23,999 bases of DNA from Prevotellaceae bacterium. GTDB taxonomy: Bacteria > Bacteroidota > Bacteroidia > Bacteroidales > Paludibacteraceae. Under the pieces are notes generated by a model that saw nothing but the letters and a program-made list of their open reading frames with translations, had not been told where the DNA came from and searched no databases. This document shows, one piece after another, positions 1 through 7,427 of the stretch (the stretch's first letter is position 1; the number at the start of each line of letters is the position of its first letter). The translations under genes were made by a program, and so were the position numbers. Where the stretch lies: the NCBI GenBank assembly GCA_031255055.1, contig JAIRTG010000097.1, positions 1 through 23,999 on the forward strand, read 5' to 3'.

Positions 1-755
1 TAATTAAAATTTCCGCCGATGTTGCCGTAGCCGTATTTTGTTTGCTCATAAGAGCCAAAGATAGAAGCATTCCACAAGTTTTGAGGCGTTTTTTTCAACA
101 CAATATTTATCATTCCGCCGTTGCCTTCCGCCTCGTACTTTGCGGGTGGTGTGGTTATCACTTCTACACTTTGTATGTCATTGGCACGCAGCCCTTTGAG
201 AAAGTTTATCAATTCGTCGCCTGACAGTTGAACAACACGATTGTTAATCATAACCGCCATTAATCCTTTCCCAACAATAGAAATGCTGTTGTCATCAACA
301 AGCAAACTTGGCGTGAGTTTTAGCAAATCCAAAGCGTCGCCGCCGTCGGCAGAAGGTAAATTGGCTGTATTGAACACCATTCTGTCCGCTTTCCGTTCAA
401 AAAGCGGTTTTTGCACTGTAACCGTTACTTCCTGCAAAATTTTTGATTTTTGGGCAACAGCAATTTTTCCTAAATCAATATTTTGCTGTAAATCAATCGT
501 TTGTGCGTAAAGCGTATCACCCAACTGTCTGATAATCAGATCGTATGTTCCTCTTTCCGCTGCGAGCGAAAAAACGCCCGCCATATCGCTCATACAATAC
601 TGTGTAACAGCCGCATTTTTGCACAACAAAACATCGGCATATTCCACTGGCGCGTTTTGCTCGTCTGTAACTTTTCCTGAAATTTGCAAAGTTTGTGCAT
701 TAACTAACGCATTTAAAACCAATGTAATAATTGTTAATGTGATTTTTATTTTCAT
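1..755 (-). CDS. TonB-dependent outer-membrane receptor, N-terminal part (cut by window edge)
   Basis: Reading from the ATG at 755 downward, the frame stays open to the window edge (251 codons). It begins with a signal peptide (MKIKITLTIITLVLNALVNAQ), then a carboxypeptidase-regulatory-like beta-sandwich starting at LQISGKVTDEQNAPVEYADV, and then a plug-like region with TPSLLVDDNSISIVGKG and a VEVITTPPAKYEAEGNGGMI stretch. That last stretch is typical of outer-membrane beta-barrel family receptors in Bacteroidota. The barrel itself lies outside the window. Such proteins sit in the outer membrane and import ligands using TonB energy; the ligand cannot be told here. No SusD partner is visible upstream. 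A -7 element and paired palindromes lie just upstream. Family assignment is firm; substrate is unknown. Confidence 0.88.
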   Translation of the reverse strand, partial: MKIKITLTIITLVLNALVNAQTLQISGKVTDEQNAPVEYADVLLCKNAAVTQYCMSDMAGVFSLAAERGTYDLIIRQLGDTLYAQTIDLQQNIDLGKIAVAQKSKILQEVTVTVQKPLFERKADRMVFNTANLPSADGGDALDLLKLTPSLLVDDNSISIVGKGLMAVMINNRVVQLSGDELINFLKGLRANDIQSVEVITTPPAKYEAEGNGGMINIVLKKTPQNLWNASIFGSYEQTKYGYGNIGGNFN

Positions 756-779
756 TTTTTTGTTTTTTTAATTATAATA

Positions 780-787
780 CAAAAGTA
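780..787 (-). promoter_or_regulatory. -7 promoter element for the TonB receptor gene
   Basis: On the minus strand this reads TACTTTTG, an exact match to the Bacteroidota -7 consensus TAnnTTTG, 24 bp before the receptor ATG. No TTTG occurs at the canonical 19-bp spacing upstream; a TTTG lies 12 bp upstream instead (800-803). The lack of a good -33 element would fit a promoter that depends on an activator. Confidence 0.6.
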
Positions 788-807
788 TCTGAAAAACTAC
801 AAATAAG

Positions 808-846
808 AATACAATATTATTGTATTTTTCACAACATTAGTAATGT
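808..846. promoter_or_regulatory. Two related palindromes, probable operator pair
   Basis: Site 1 (808-826) is AATACAATATTATTGTATT, a perfect palindrome with 9-bp arms around a single central base. Site 2 (834-846) is ACATTAGTAATGT, a perfect palindrome with 6-bp arms around one base. Centred on each other, their 13-bp cores agree at 10 of 13 positions (ACAWTAnTAWTGT). The centres are 23 bp apart. Measured from a start site inferred from the -7 element at 780-787, they fall near -41 and -64, common positions for activators. The regulator is unknown. Confidence 0.55.
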
Positions 847-984
847 AAATTGAACAGAGTGATACGGAGCATAACTTGTGGCTGGTAAGCAACAAGATAC
901 AGCAGGTACAAATTACAAAGTTGCTGTGTGTAATACAAAAAGAATTTTTAAAATTTCGTGACTTCATTCGTGAGCTAAAAACAA

Positions 985-1017
985 GACCGCCGACTATCTA
1001 ATTGATAGTCAGCGGTC
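985..1017 (-). terminator. Intrinsic terminator after tRNA-Gln
   Basis: GACCGC and GCGGTC, and inside them GACTATC and GATAGTC, form a 13-bp stem broken by one C/A mismatch, with a TAATT loop. On the minus strand the hairpin is followed by TTGTTTTTAGC, and on the plus strand by ATTTTTAAAT, so it could work in both directions. It begins 15 bp past the tRNA 3' end. Confidence 0.8.
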
Positions 1018-1032
1018 ATTTTTAAATCTTTG

Positions 1033-1103
1033 TTGTCCCACCAGGATTCGAACCTAGACTGACTGAACCAAAACCAGGAGTGCTACCATTACACCATGGG
1101 ACA
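1033..1103 (-). tRNA. tRNA-Gln (anticodon TTG)
   Basis: The 71-nt cloverleaf folds by eye. The acceptor stem is TGTCCCA/TGGGACA with discriminator A. The D arm is GTG-TAATGGTAG-CAC. The anticodon loop is TTTTGGT, giving anticodon TTG. The T arm is CTAGG-TTCGAAT-CCTGG. The 3' CCA is not encoded. The anticodon stem has a C27/T43 mismatch and a G31-T39 wobble, so only four of five pairs form. The gene has its own consensus promoter in the 96-bp gap after tyrS. Confidence 0.93.
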
Positions 1104-1141
1104 ATTCCAGTCATTTCCTTACTTTCTCTCAAAAGCGGTTG

Positions 1142-1172
1142 CAAATATACAATGCTTTTTTCTTTCTCCAAA
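1142..1172 (-). promoter_or_regulatory. Promoter of tRNA-Gln (-33/-7)
   Basis: On the minus strand TTTG (1172-1169) is followed after exactly 19 bp by TATATTTG (1149-1142). Both boxes and the spacing match the Bacteroidota housekeeping consensus. The expected start site leaves a leader of about 30 nt before the tRNA, so tRNA-Gln need not depend on readthrough from tyrS. Confidence 0.78.
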
Positions 1173-1199
1173 ATTTTGATATTATTTTTTCCAAAAAAA

Positions 1200-2495
1200 T
1201 TATTCCGCAATCAGCAAATAATAATTCTTTTTCCCTCTTTGTGCCAGCAGGTATTTGTCATTCAACAAAATGGCGTCTGTAATTATTTCATCAAAAGCCT
1301 GCAATTTTTCACTGTTAATGCTCACGCCTCCCGATTGCACCAACTTACGCATTTCGCTTTTTGAAGCGAATACCGAAGCGCACTCCGTCAGTAAATCGAC
1401 CGCTTTCACGCCTTCTTTCAATGTATTTTTCGAAATTGTAAACTGAGGCACATCCTTGAAAACAGTCAGAAATGTCCTTTCGTCGAGCTTTTTCAGCACT
1501 TCGGGGGCCGCGTTTCCAAAAAGAATGTTCGACGCTTCAACAGCCGCTTCATAATCCTCTGCGGAATGTACCATTATTGTCAATTCTTTTCCCAGTCGTT
1601 TTTGCAAAACGCGCAAATGAGGCGCCGCCTTGTGTTCCGCAATCAACGCTTCGATTTCCTCTTTTTCGATAGACGTAAATATCTTGATATATCTTTCGGC
1701 GTCATCATCGTACACATTCAACCAAAACTGGTAAAATTCGTAAGGAGAAGTATATTTTGCATCCAGCCATACGTTTCCTTTTTCTGTTTTTCCGAATTTC
1801 GTTCCGTCGGCCTTTGTTATCAGCGGGCAGACCATGCCGAAAGCATCATTATTCCCCGTTTTACGGCGTATCATATCCGTTCCGGTCGTGATATTTCCCC
1901 ACTGGTCGGAGCCGCCCATTTGCAATTTGCAGTTTTGATGCTGATACAAATATAAATAATCGTATCCTTGCAGCAACTGATAAGAGAATTCGGTAAACGA
2001 CATTCCCTCGCTCGATTCGGCGCTCAGGCGTTTTTTTACGGAATCTTTTGCCATCATATAATTGACCGTGATATGCTTGCCGATGTCACGGATAAAATTC
2101 AGGAATGAATAATCCTTCATCCAATCGTAATTATTCACCAGCTCGGCCGAGTTTAAACTGCCGCCCTCGAAATCCAGAAATTTCGCTAATTGTTTCTTTA
2201 TAGATTCCTGATTGTGCCGCAAGGTTGCCTCATCGAGCAGGTTTCTCTCTTCCGACTTCAACGAAGGGTCGCCTATCATACCTGTCGCGCCTCCCACCAA
2301 AGCGATCGGCTTGTGCCCTGCGCGCTGAAAGTGCCTCAGCATCATCACACCCACCAAGTGTCCGATATGAAGCGAATCCGCCGTCGGGTCAAAACCGATA
2401 TAAGCGGCCGTCATTTCTTTTTGCAACTGTTCTTCAGTTCCCGGCATCATGGAATGAATCATTCCGCGCCATTGCAATTCTTCAACAAAATTCAT
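1200..2495 (-). CDS. tyrS: Tyrosyl-tRNA synthetase
   Basis: This 431-residue cytoplasmic enzyme charges tRNA-Tyr with tyrosine using ATP. It is a class I synthetase. The HIGH motif is residues 43-46 in SLHIGHLVG, and the KMSKS-type loop reads KFGKT at 233-237, as in bacterial TyrRS of the KFGKT type. QMGGSDQWGN, near residue 192-201, is the conserved tyrosine-pocket segment. The C-terminal part from about residue 365 (SEMRKLVQSGGVSINSEKL) is an S4-like RNA-binding domain that grips the tRNA. Length and domain order are normal for the family. The ATG at 2495 gives the usual N-terminus. It lies upstream of tRNA-Gln on the same strand; no T-box leader is visible. Confidence 0.97.
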   Translation of the reverse strand: MNFVEELQWRGMIHSMMPGTEEQLQKEMTAAYIGFDPTADSLHIGHLVGVMMLRHFQRAGHKPIALVGGATGMIGDPSLKSEERNLLDEATLRHNQESIKKQLAKFLDFEGGSLNSAELVNNYDWMKDYSFLNFIRDIGKHITVNYMMAKDSVKKRLSAESSEGMSFTEFSYQLLQGYDYLYLYQHQNCKLQMGGSDQWGNITTGTDMIRRKTGNNDAFGMVCPLITKADGTKFGKTEKGNVWLDAKYTSPYEFYQFWLNVYDDDAERYIKIFTSIEKEEIEALIAEHKAAPHLRVLQKRLGKELTIMVHSAEDYEAAVEASNILFGNAAPEVLKKLDERTFLTVFKDVPQFTISKNTLKEGVKAVDLLTECASVFASKSEMRKLVQSGGVSINSEKLQAFDEIITDAILLNDKYLLAQRGKKNYYLLIAE

Positions 2496-2601
2496 CGATA
2501 CAAATTCTAAATTTTAAATAAATTAATTTGGCGCGTAAAGATACGACTTTTTTTAGAGTACAAGAATTAAGTGTTTATCTAATATGTCTAAATCACTGAA
2601 T

Positions 2602-2632
2602 TTTGATACATTGCCCGATTTTCGTACTTTTG
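2602..2632 (+). promoter_or_regulatory. Promoter of the fucosidase gene (-33/-7)
   Basis: TTTG at 2602-2605 is followed after exactly 19 bp by TACTTTTG at 2625-2632, a perfect match to TTTG-N19-TAnnTTTG. The predicted start lies about 28 nt before the ATG at 2667. Confidence 0.8.
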
Positions 2633-2666
2633 TTTTTACCAAAATCTTTTATATTAATATCTGCAA

Positions 2667-4016
2667 ATGAAAAAATCTATTATTCTCTTTTTTGCCTTGT
2701 TTCTGTTTTTTGTAAATATGCTTGCACAACCGCCAAAAGTATATCCGCTGGACGAATCAAAAACCGCATGGTTCAGGGATGCAAAATTCGGAATTTTTAT
2801 ACACTGGGGATTATATTCCATTTTGGAAGGCAGTTACAACGGCTACACATTGCCCGACGAGAGGCTCCCGAACGGCAAAAGCTGGTATGCGGAATGGATA
2901 CAACAACGCCTCGAAGTGCCCGATGAAGTTTATCAGGCTTTGGTGCATCAATTCAATCCCGTATTTTTCGACGCCGACAAATGGATTCGGGAAGTGAAAA
3001 ACGCAGGAGCAAAATATTTTGTCATCACGGCAAAACACCATGACGGCTTCGCTTTGTGGGATTCGAAAGTGGACGATTTTAACATCATGCAATCTCCTTA
3101 CGGAAAAGACGTGATCGCCGAACTGGTCGAAGCCTGCAAAAGGCACGGTATAAAATACGGATTTTATTATTCTCACTGGCACGATTGGCGTCATCCTTAC
3201 GGCGCAATTCCGCATTGGAAACCGACACGCCATGATGATGAATTTGAAATATACTGGCAGGAAAAAAGCCTTCCGCAAATAAAGGAACTGCTGCAACTTT
3301 TTGACCCCGATTTGTTGTGGTTCGACACATGGAACGAGGAAAGCCACATCACGGAAAAAAGACGCGATGAGTTAATTGCGCTTGTCCGGGAAAATAGCGG
3401 CAAATGCCTGATAAACGGACGCATATCATATTACAATCCGGGAGAAAATATTGATTATCTCGAAATGTTTGACAATCGTTATTCGGATAAAATTTTGGAA
3501 AAACCTTGGCAGACGCCTGCCACCATGCAACATTCATGGGGTTGGCACGCAAAAGATTTTAACTGGAAACCGTCAACGGAAATGATTCAATATCTGGTTG
3601 GCAATGCGTCAAAAGGAGGAAATTATCTATTGAACATCGGCCCAAAGGCAGATGGTACGCTCCCGAAACAGTCTATCCGCCGGCTGCGTGAAATAGGCGC
3701 TTGGCTATACACCCATTCGGAAGCTGTTTACGGCACAAAACCTGTGAAAAGCATCAGCAACGAGGATTTTTATCTTACGCAAAAAAGCGAAAACGGCAAA
3801 AATTTTCTGTATGTTCTGATGCCCCGGAAAATGACGGAAGTCATGCTGCCGATTGAAAAAAATAATATTATCGCATCGGAGATGCTGGAGAGTTCCATGC
3901 CGGTTGAGTGCGTAGAAAAAGGCGGAAAAACAAATTTGTTGATTCCTGAAAAAATTTTTAATCGCGACTGCTCGATGCAAGTTTTGAAAATCGAATTAAA
4001 AAACGGGCTTCCGTAA
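2667..4016 (+). CDS. Secreted alpha-L-fucosidase, glycoside hydrolase family 29
   Basis: The 449-residue product should remove terminal alpha-L-fucose from glycans by a retaining mechanism. A signal peptide (residues 1-20, cleavage after MLA) implies export to the periplasm or beyond. The GH29 barrel signatures follow: FGIFIHWGLYS near 41-51, YFVITAKHHDGFALW near 117-131, and LLWFDTW with the likely nucleophile Asp220. The last 80-100 residues look like the usual C-terminal beta domain. Length matches single-domain GH29 enzymes. It has its own consensus promoter, and the next gene runs towards it with a 17-bp gap. It is not beside other fucose genes, so the natural substrate (host mucin, plant or algal glycan) cannot be inferred. 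The acid/base residue was not identified by eye. Confidence 0.93.
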   Translation: MKKSIILFFALFLFFVNMLAQPPKVYPLDESKTAWFRDAKFGIFIHWGLYSILEGSYNGYTLPDERLPNGKSWYAEWIQQRLEVPDEVYQALVHQFNPVFFDADKWIREVKNAGAKYFVITAKHHDGFALWDSKVDDFNIMQSPYGKDVIAELVEACKRHGIKYGFYYSHWHDWRHPYGAIPHWKPTRHDDEFEIYWQEKSLPQIKELLQLFDPDLLWFDTWNEESHITEKRRDELIALVRENSGKCLINGRISYYNPGENIDYLEMFDNRYSDKILEKPWQTPATMQHSWGWHAKDFNWKPSTEMIQYLVGNASKGGNYLLNIGPKADGTLPKQSIRRLREIGAWLYTHSEAVYGTKPVKSISNEDFYLTQKSENGKNFLYVLMPRKMTEVMLPIEKNNIIASEMLESSMPVECVEKGGKTNLLIPEKIFNRDCSMQVLKIELKNGLP

Positions 4017-4033
4017 TTTTTTTCATCAGGACA

Positions 4034-6055
4034 TTAGTCCTTATTCAAAAATGGCTGTTTTTTCAAAACAAAAGCCGTCCTTGCGGGAATATAAAGTTTC
4101 AGCCATTCTCTTCCGCTTTCGTGCACAGGCTCGCTCGATGTGTGATGAATCAATTCATCATCGACCAAACCAAAGCCCCCATACAGCGGACGATCTATGT
4201 CTAATACAATTTTGTAGCTTCCTTTGTCGATAAGAATTCCGTAATCAGTGAATGATTTTGAACCATTAAAATTAAATACAAACACATAATCACCGCGTTG
4301 ATACGCCAATACTTGATCGCCTTCATTGTCCCAAAGTTTGTGTATCGGCAAATCATTAAAGCTTTCGATGGAAGATATTAAATGAATCATATCATGGTCG
4401 AACTTACCTAAGTCATGATACAATAGCTTTTGATTATCAACCAAGTCCCACTGTCTTCGGGCATATTTGTATGACCACCCGTTTCCTTCGCGCGGGAAAT
4501 CAATCCATTCGGGATGTCCAAATTCATTTCCCATAAAATTAAGATAGCCGCCGTTAATGGTCGTCGCGGTAATCAAACGAATCATTTTATGCAGCGCTAC
4601 ACCCCTATCGACCAGCAATGTATTATCCCCTTTTTGCATGTGCCAATACATTTCGGCGTCTATCAGACGGAAAATAATCGTTTTGTCTCCAACTAAAGCC
4701 TGATCGTGGCTTTCGGCATAACTGACCGTTTTTTCATCCGTTCTCCGGTTGGTCAGTTCCCAAAATATATGCCCTGCTTTCCAATCTTCTTCCCGTACTT
4801 CTTTGATATATTTAATCCAAAAATCGGGAATACCCATTGCCATGCGGTAGTCAAAACCAATGCCGCCGTCATCAATTTTTGAAGCCACTCCGGGCATGCC
4901 GCTCATTTCTTCGGCAATGGTAATCGCATCGGGATTTACTTGGTGAATCAATTTATTTGCCAATGTCAAATAGCAAATAGCGTCTCCGTCCTGATTCATA
5001 TTGAAATAGGAAGCATACGAAGAAAAGTCCTCTCCCAATCCGTGGCTCCGGTACAGCATGGAAGTCACTCCGTCGAAACGGAAGCCATCAAATTTATATT
5101 CTTCCAGCCAAAATTTACAATTCGACAATAAAAAATGTATTACCGAAGGTTTTCCGTAATCAAAAAGCAACGAATCCCAAGTGGGATGCTCACGCCTTTG
5201 CCCTCCGTGAAAATACTGGTAAGGAGTACCATCGAAGCGGCCCAAACCTTCCACTTCATTTTTTACTGCATGTGAATGTACAATATCCATTATAACGGCA
5301 ATTCCTTTGCCGTGCGCATCATCAATCAAATGTTTCAACTCTTCGGGAGTGCCAAAACGGGAAGAGGCGGCAAAAAAACTCGACACATGGTAACCGAACG
5401 AGCCGTAATAAGGATGTTCCTGTATCGCCATAATTTGGATGCAGTTATAGCCTTCATCGGCTATTCGGGGAAGTACATTTAAGCGAAATTCTTCGTAAGT
5501 TGAAACTTTTTCTTCCGTACCCGACATCCCGATATGACATTCGTAAATCAGCAACGGATCTTTTTTAGGAACAAAATGTTCATACTTAAAGTGGTAAGGC
5601 TGAATGGGATTCCACACCTGCGCACAGAAAATTTTCGTTTCTTCATCTTGCACAACACGGCGCGTCCACGCCGGAATACGTTCTCCCGATCCGCCTTCCC
5701 ATTCGACATACAATTTATACAACTGAAGATGCTCCATCGCATAATCAGGAAGGCGTATCTCCCAAACGCCTTGAGACAGTTTCCGTAACTGATAATTAGG
5801 ACGGCGTTCCCAATTATTAAAATCGCCGATTAAATAAATTGCCGTTGCGTTTGGCGCCCACTCCCTAAAAACCCAACTGTCCACTTTGCGATGTAAACCG
5901 AAATACAAATAACCGGCGGCAAAGTCGGACAAGGACTGCGAGCCTCCGGTTAATTTATTTTCCATAAACAAGAAATATTCATATCGGCCGTGTATTGCTT
6001 CTGCATAAGGCAATAAATACGGGTCGGACTGGATTATCGGGAGAATATTCGTCAT
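4034..6055 (-). CDS. glgB: 1,4-alpha-glucan (glycogen) branching enzyme, GH13
   Basis: The 673-residue enzyme cuts alpha-1,4 glucan chains and rejoins them as alpha-1,6 branches during glycogen synthesis. An N-terminal CBM48-type domain (about residues 50-130, with WVFREWAPNA and LIGDFNNW) precedes the GH13 barrel. The four conserved regions are visible: MDIVHSH (256-262), DGFRFDGVTSM with nucleophile Asp328, AEEMSGMP with acid/base Glu382, and SHDQ with Asp451. Wording such as QEHPYYGSFGYHVSSFFA resembles the eukaryote-like branching enzyme subgroup rather than the enteric GlgB form. It is last in a minus-strand group, 48 bp after the YhcH family gene. No glycogen synthase or ADP-glucose pyrophosphorylase gene is in the window. 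No signal peptide, so cytoplasmic. Confidence 0.93.
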   Translation of the reverse strand: MTNILPIIQSDPYLLPYAEAIHGRYEYFLFMENKLTGGSQSLSDFAAGYLYFGLHRKVDSWVFREWAPNATAIYLIGDFNNWERRPNYQLRKLSQGVWEIRLPDYAMEHLQLYKLYVEWEGGSGERIPAWTRRVVQDEETKIFCAQVWNPIQPYHFKYEHFVPKKDPLLIYECHIGMSGTEEKVSTYEEFRLNVLPRIADEGYNCIQIMAIQEHPYYGSFGYHVSSFFAASSRFGTPEELKHLIDDAHGKGIAVIMDIVHSHAVKNEVEGLGRFDGTPYQYFHGGQRREHPTWDSLLFDYGKPSVIHFLLSNCKFWLEEYKFDGFRFDGVTSMLYRSHGLGEDFSSYASYFNMNQDGDAICYLTLANKLIHQVNPDAITIAEEMSGMPGVASKIDDGGIGFDYRMAMGIPDFWIKYIKEVREEDWKAGHIFWELTNRRTDEKTVSYAESHDQALVGDKTIIFRLIDAEMYWHMQKGDNTLLVDRGVALHKMIRLITATTINGGYLNFMGNEFGHPEWIDFPREGNGWSYKYARRQWDLVDNQKLLYHDLGKFDHDMIHLISSIESFNDLPIHKLWDNEGDQVLAYQRGDYVFVFNFNGSKSFTDYGILIDKGSYKIVLDIDRPLYGGFGLVDDELIHHTSSEPVHESGREWLKLYIPARTAFVLKKQPFLNKD

Positions 6056-6103
6056 AATTAATCAATAGTTTTATTTCCAGTTAAAACAACAAAATACCAT
6101 GAG

Positions 6104-6550
6104 TTATCGCAATATTTTTATGATTATTTTACGATATGTTCCCGAACCGATGCCGGGTTGATGGCCGTCTTCCGGGAAAAATATGGCAAATTCATACGGC
6201 TGCACAAGTACAAAGTTTGAAGCCTTATCGTCAAAAAAAGTAATATCTTTTTCCGGATTATATGCTTCTGAGATATTTTTCAATTTGTCTCCTGCAATCC
6301 ATCCCATGGTTTCCGGTTGCCCCACAGGCACTTGAATATCAATGAATTTATTATGTGTTTCCATCCGGGCTTCGGAAACAGCTTTTGCCGTAATATCAAC
6401 TATGTTGACCACCAAATCGGCGCCCTCAAGCTCAATTTTTCCGGCTTCCAAAGATTTTAAATCCGTATTTTTCAAAAAATCAAACGCTTTTTTGAACCGG
6501 GGATGAATTGCTTCGTATAACCCACTGTTATTTAATGAATCCAAAATCAT
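6104..6550 (-). CDS. YhcH/YjgK/YiaL family protein (DUF386)
   Basis: This 148-residue cytoplasmic protein begins MILDSLNNSGLYEAIHPRFK and carries the family stretch ARMETHNKFIDIQVPVGQPE and near its end FFPEDGHQPGIG. These match the YhcH/YjgK/YiaL cupin-like family, also known as the EbgC-type beta subunit. In Escherichia coli a member has been linked to sialic acid anomer handling, and others sit in sugar operons. The metal-binding His and Glu residues of the cupin fold are plausible in METHNKF and EDGHQP, but I cannot place them exactly. It begins 6 bp after the DUF2461 gene and precedes glgB, so the three are probably co-transcribed. Exact substrate is unknown. Confidence 0.88.
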   Translation of the reverse strand: MILDSLNNSGLYEAIHPRFKKAFDFLKNTDLKSLEAGKIELEGADLVVNIVDITAKAVSEARMETHNKFIDIQVPVGQPETMGWIAGDKLKNISEAYNPEKDITFFDDKASNFVLVQPYEFAIFFPEDGHQPGIGSGTYRKIIIKILR

Positions 6551-6556
6551 ATTTTT

Positions 6557-7231
6557 TTATTTAATCAGTTCGTCTATGGTGTAATTGATAAAATTATTAA
6601 ACGGATAAGCAATTTTGAATTTATCGGCGATATATGCCGGAAAATCCTTTTCTTTCAATTCGCCGTCTGTCAGCAGATGCGCGTAAGAATAATGTTTCAA
6701 CTTCAGCAATTCGGCATGAGGCAAATCTTTATCAAAACCGCGTGGAACCGTTTTCAGTTTACCGTCGTCGAATAAAATATTGTAATAGGAAGAAAATGCG
6801 GGATTTTCGGTAATCTCTTTATATTCATCAATATTATCGTGTACGCTTTGGCGCAATTCTTTCAGAACAAGAGGTTCGGGCTGCCAAATACCGATGGATA
6901 CGAACGAGTTGCCGGGCTCGAGATGAAAATAATAACCCGCTTTGGGGCTTTTTCGCCCGCCATCGGGCGCCATATATGCGCCTATGTGTGTTTTGTAAGG
7001 CGTCTTATCGGGCGAAAAACGTGTATCCCTGTAAATCCTGAACAAACACTCTTTTGCCGTCAGATATTTAAGTCCCTCGTCGAACGTTACAATTTCCGCA
7101 ATAATTTTTCCGATCAGCAATTCGTGATTTTTCTTAATCAAATCATAGCGTGCCTTATTTTCGGTAAACCATTCGCGGCTATTGTTTTTCTTTAGTTCAA
7201 ACAAAAACTGAAGCGCTTCTTGAATTATCAT
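6557..7231 (-). CDS. DUF2461 family protein
   Basis: The 224-residue product matches the DUF2461 (TIGR02453) family by its N-terminal pattern of one helix then LKKNNSREWFTENKARYD, followed by RIYRDTRFSPDKTPYKTHIG and PKAGYYFHLEPGNSFVSIG. The family is widespread in Bacteroidota and its biochemical role is not known to me. There is no signal peptide or membrane segment. It is first in the minus-strand group with YhcH and glgB, and a -7 element lies 28 bp upstream. Length is normal and the start is unambiguous. Confidence 0.9.
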   Translation of the reverse strand: MIIQEALQFLFELKKNNSREWFTENKARYDLIKKNHELLIGKIIAEIVTFDEGLKYLTAKECLFRIYRDTRFSPDKTPYKTHIGAYMAPDGGRKSPKAGYYFHLEPGNSFVSIGIWQPEPLVLKELRQSVHDNIDEYKEITENPAFSSYYNILFDDGKLKTVPRGFDKDLPHAELLKLKHYSYAHLLTDGELKEKDFPAYIADKFKIAYPFNNFINYTIDELIK

Positions 7232-7259
7232 TTTTACGATGTAATAGGGATTAATTACA

Positions 7260-7267
7260 CAAATGTA
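7260..7267 (-). promoter_or_regulatory. -7 element for the DUF2461-YhcH-glgB group
   Basis: Minus-strand reading is TACATTTG, a match to TAnnTTTG, 28 bp before the ATG at 7231. No TTTG is found at 19-bp spacing; one sits 12 bp upstream (7280-7283). Confidence 0.5.
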
Positions 7268-7360
7268 AATTAAAAATTACAAAAAAAATAATTTGTGATG
7301 TTCTTTTTTATCTTAATTTGAAAATTGATAATTATTTTATCTTCTTGACAAAAAAATGAT

Positions 7361-7368
7361 TACTTTTG
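7361..7368 (+). promoter_or_regulatory. -7 element for pheS
   Basis: TACTTTTG matches TAnnTTTG exactly. A TTGACA (7345-7350) lies upstream at a shorter distance than the usual -33 box. The inferred start near 7374 gives a leader of about 50 nt to the ATG at 7428. No attenuator-like leader peptide rich in Phe codons was seen. Confidence 0.6.
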
Positions 7369-7427
7369 CACCCTGATTATGTTGAATAGTGTTAAAAGGA
7401 GATAAAATATTTATTTTTCACAGAAAA

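Noticed and set aside
42..510. Two short plus-strand frames (42-224 and 241-510)
   Set aside because: Both are opposite the TonB receptor coding sequence.
808..846. BlaI/CopY operators (TACAnnTGTA)
   Set aside because: The TACA and TGTA half-sites here are separated by 7 bp rather than 2, so the geometry does not fit.
2811..3347. 178-residue minus-strand frame
   Set aside because: Antisense to the GH29 catalytic domain, with no family resemblance.
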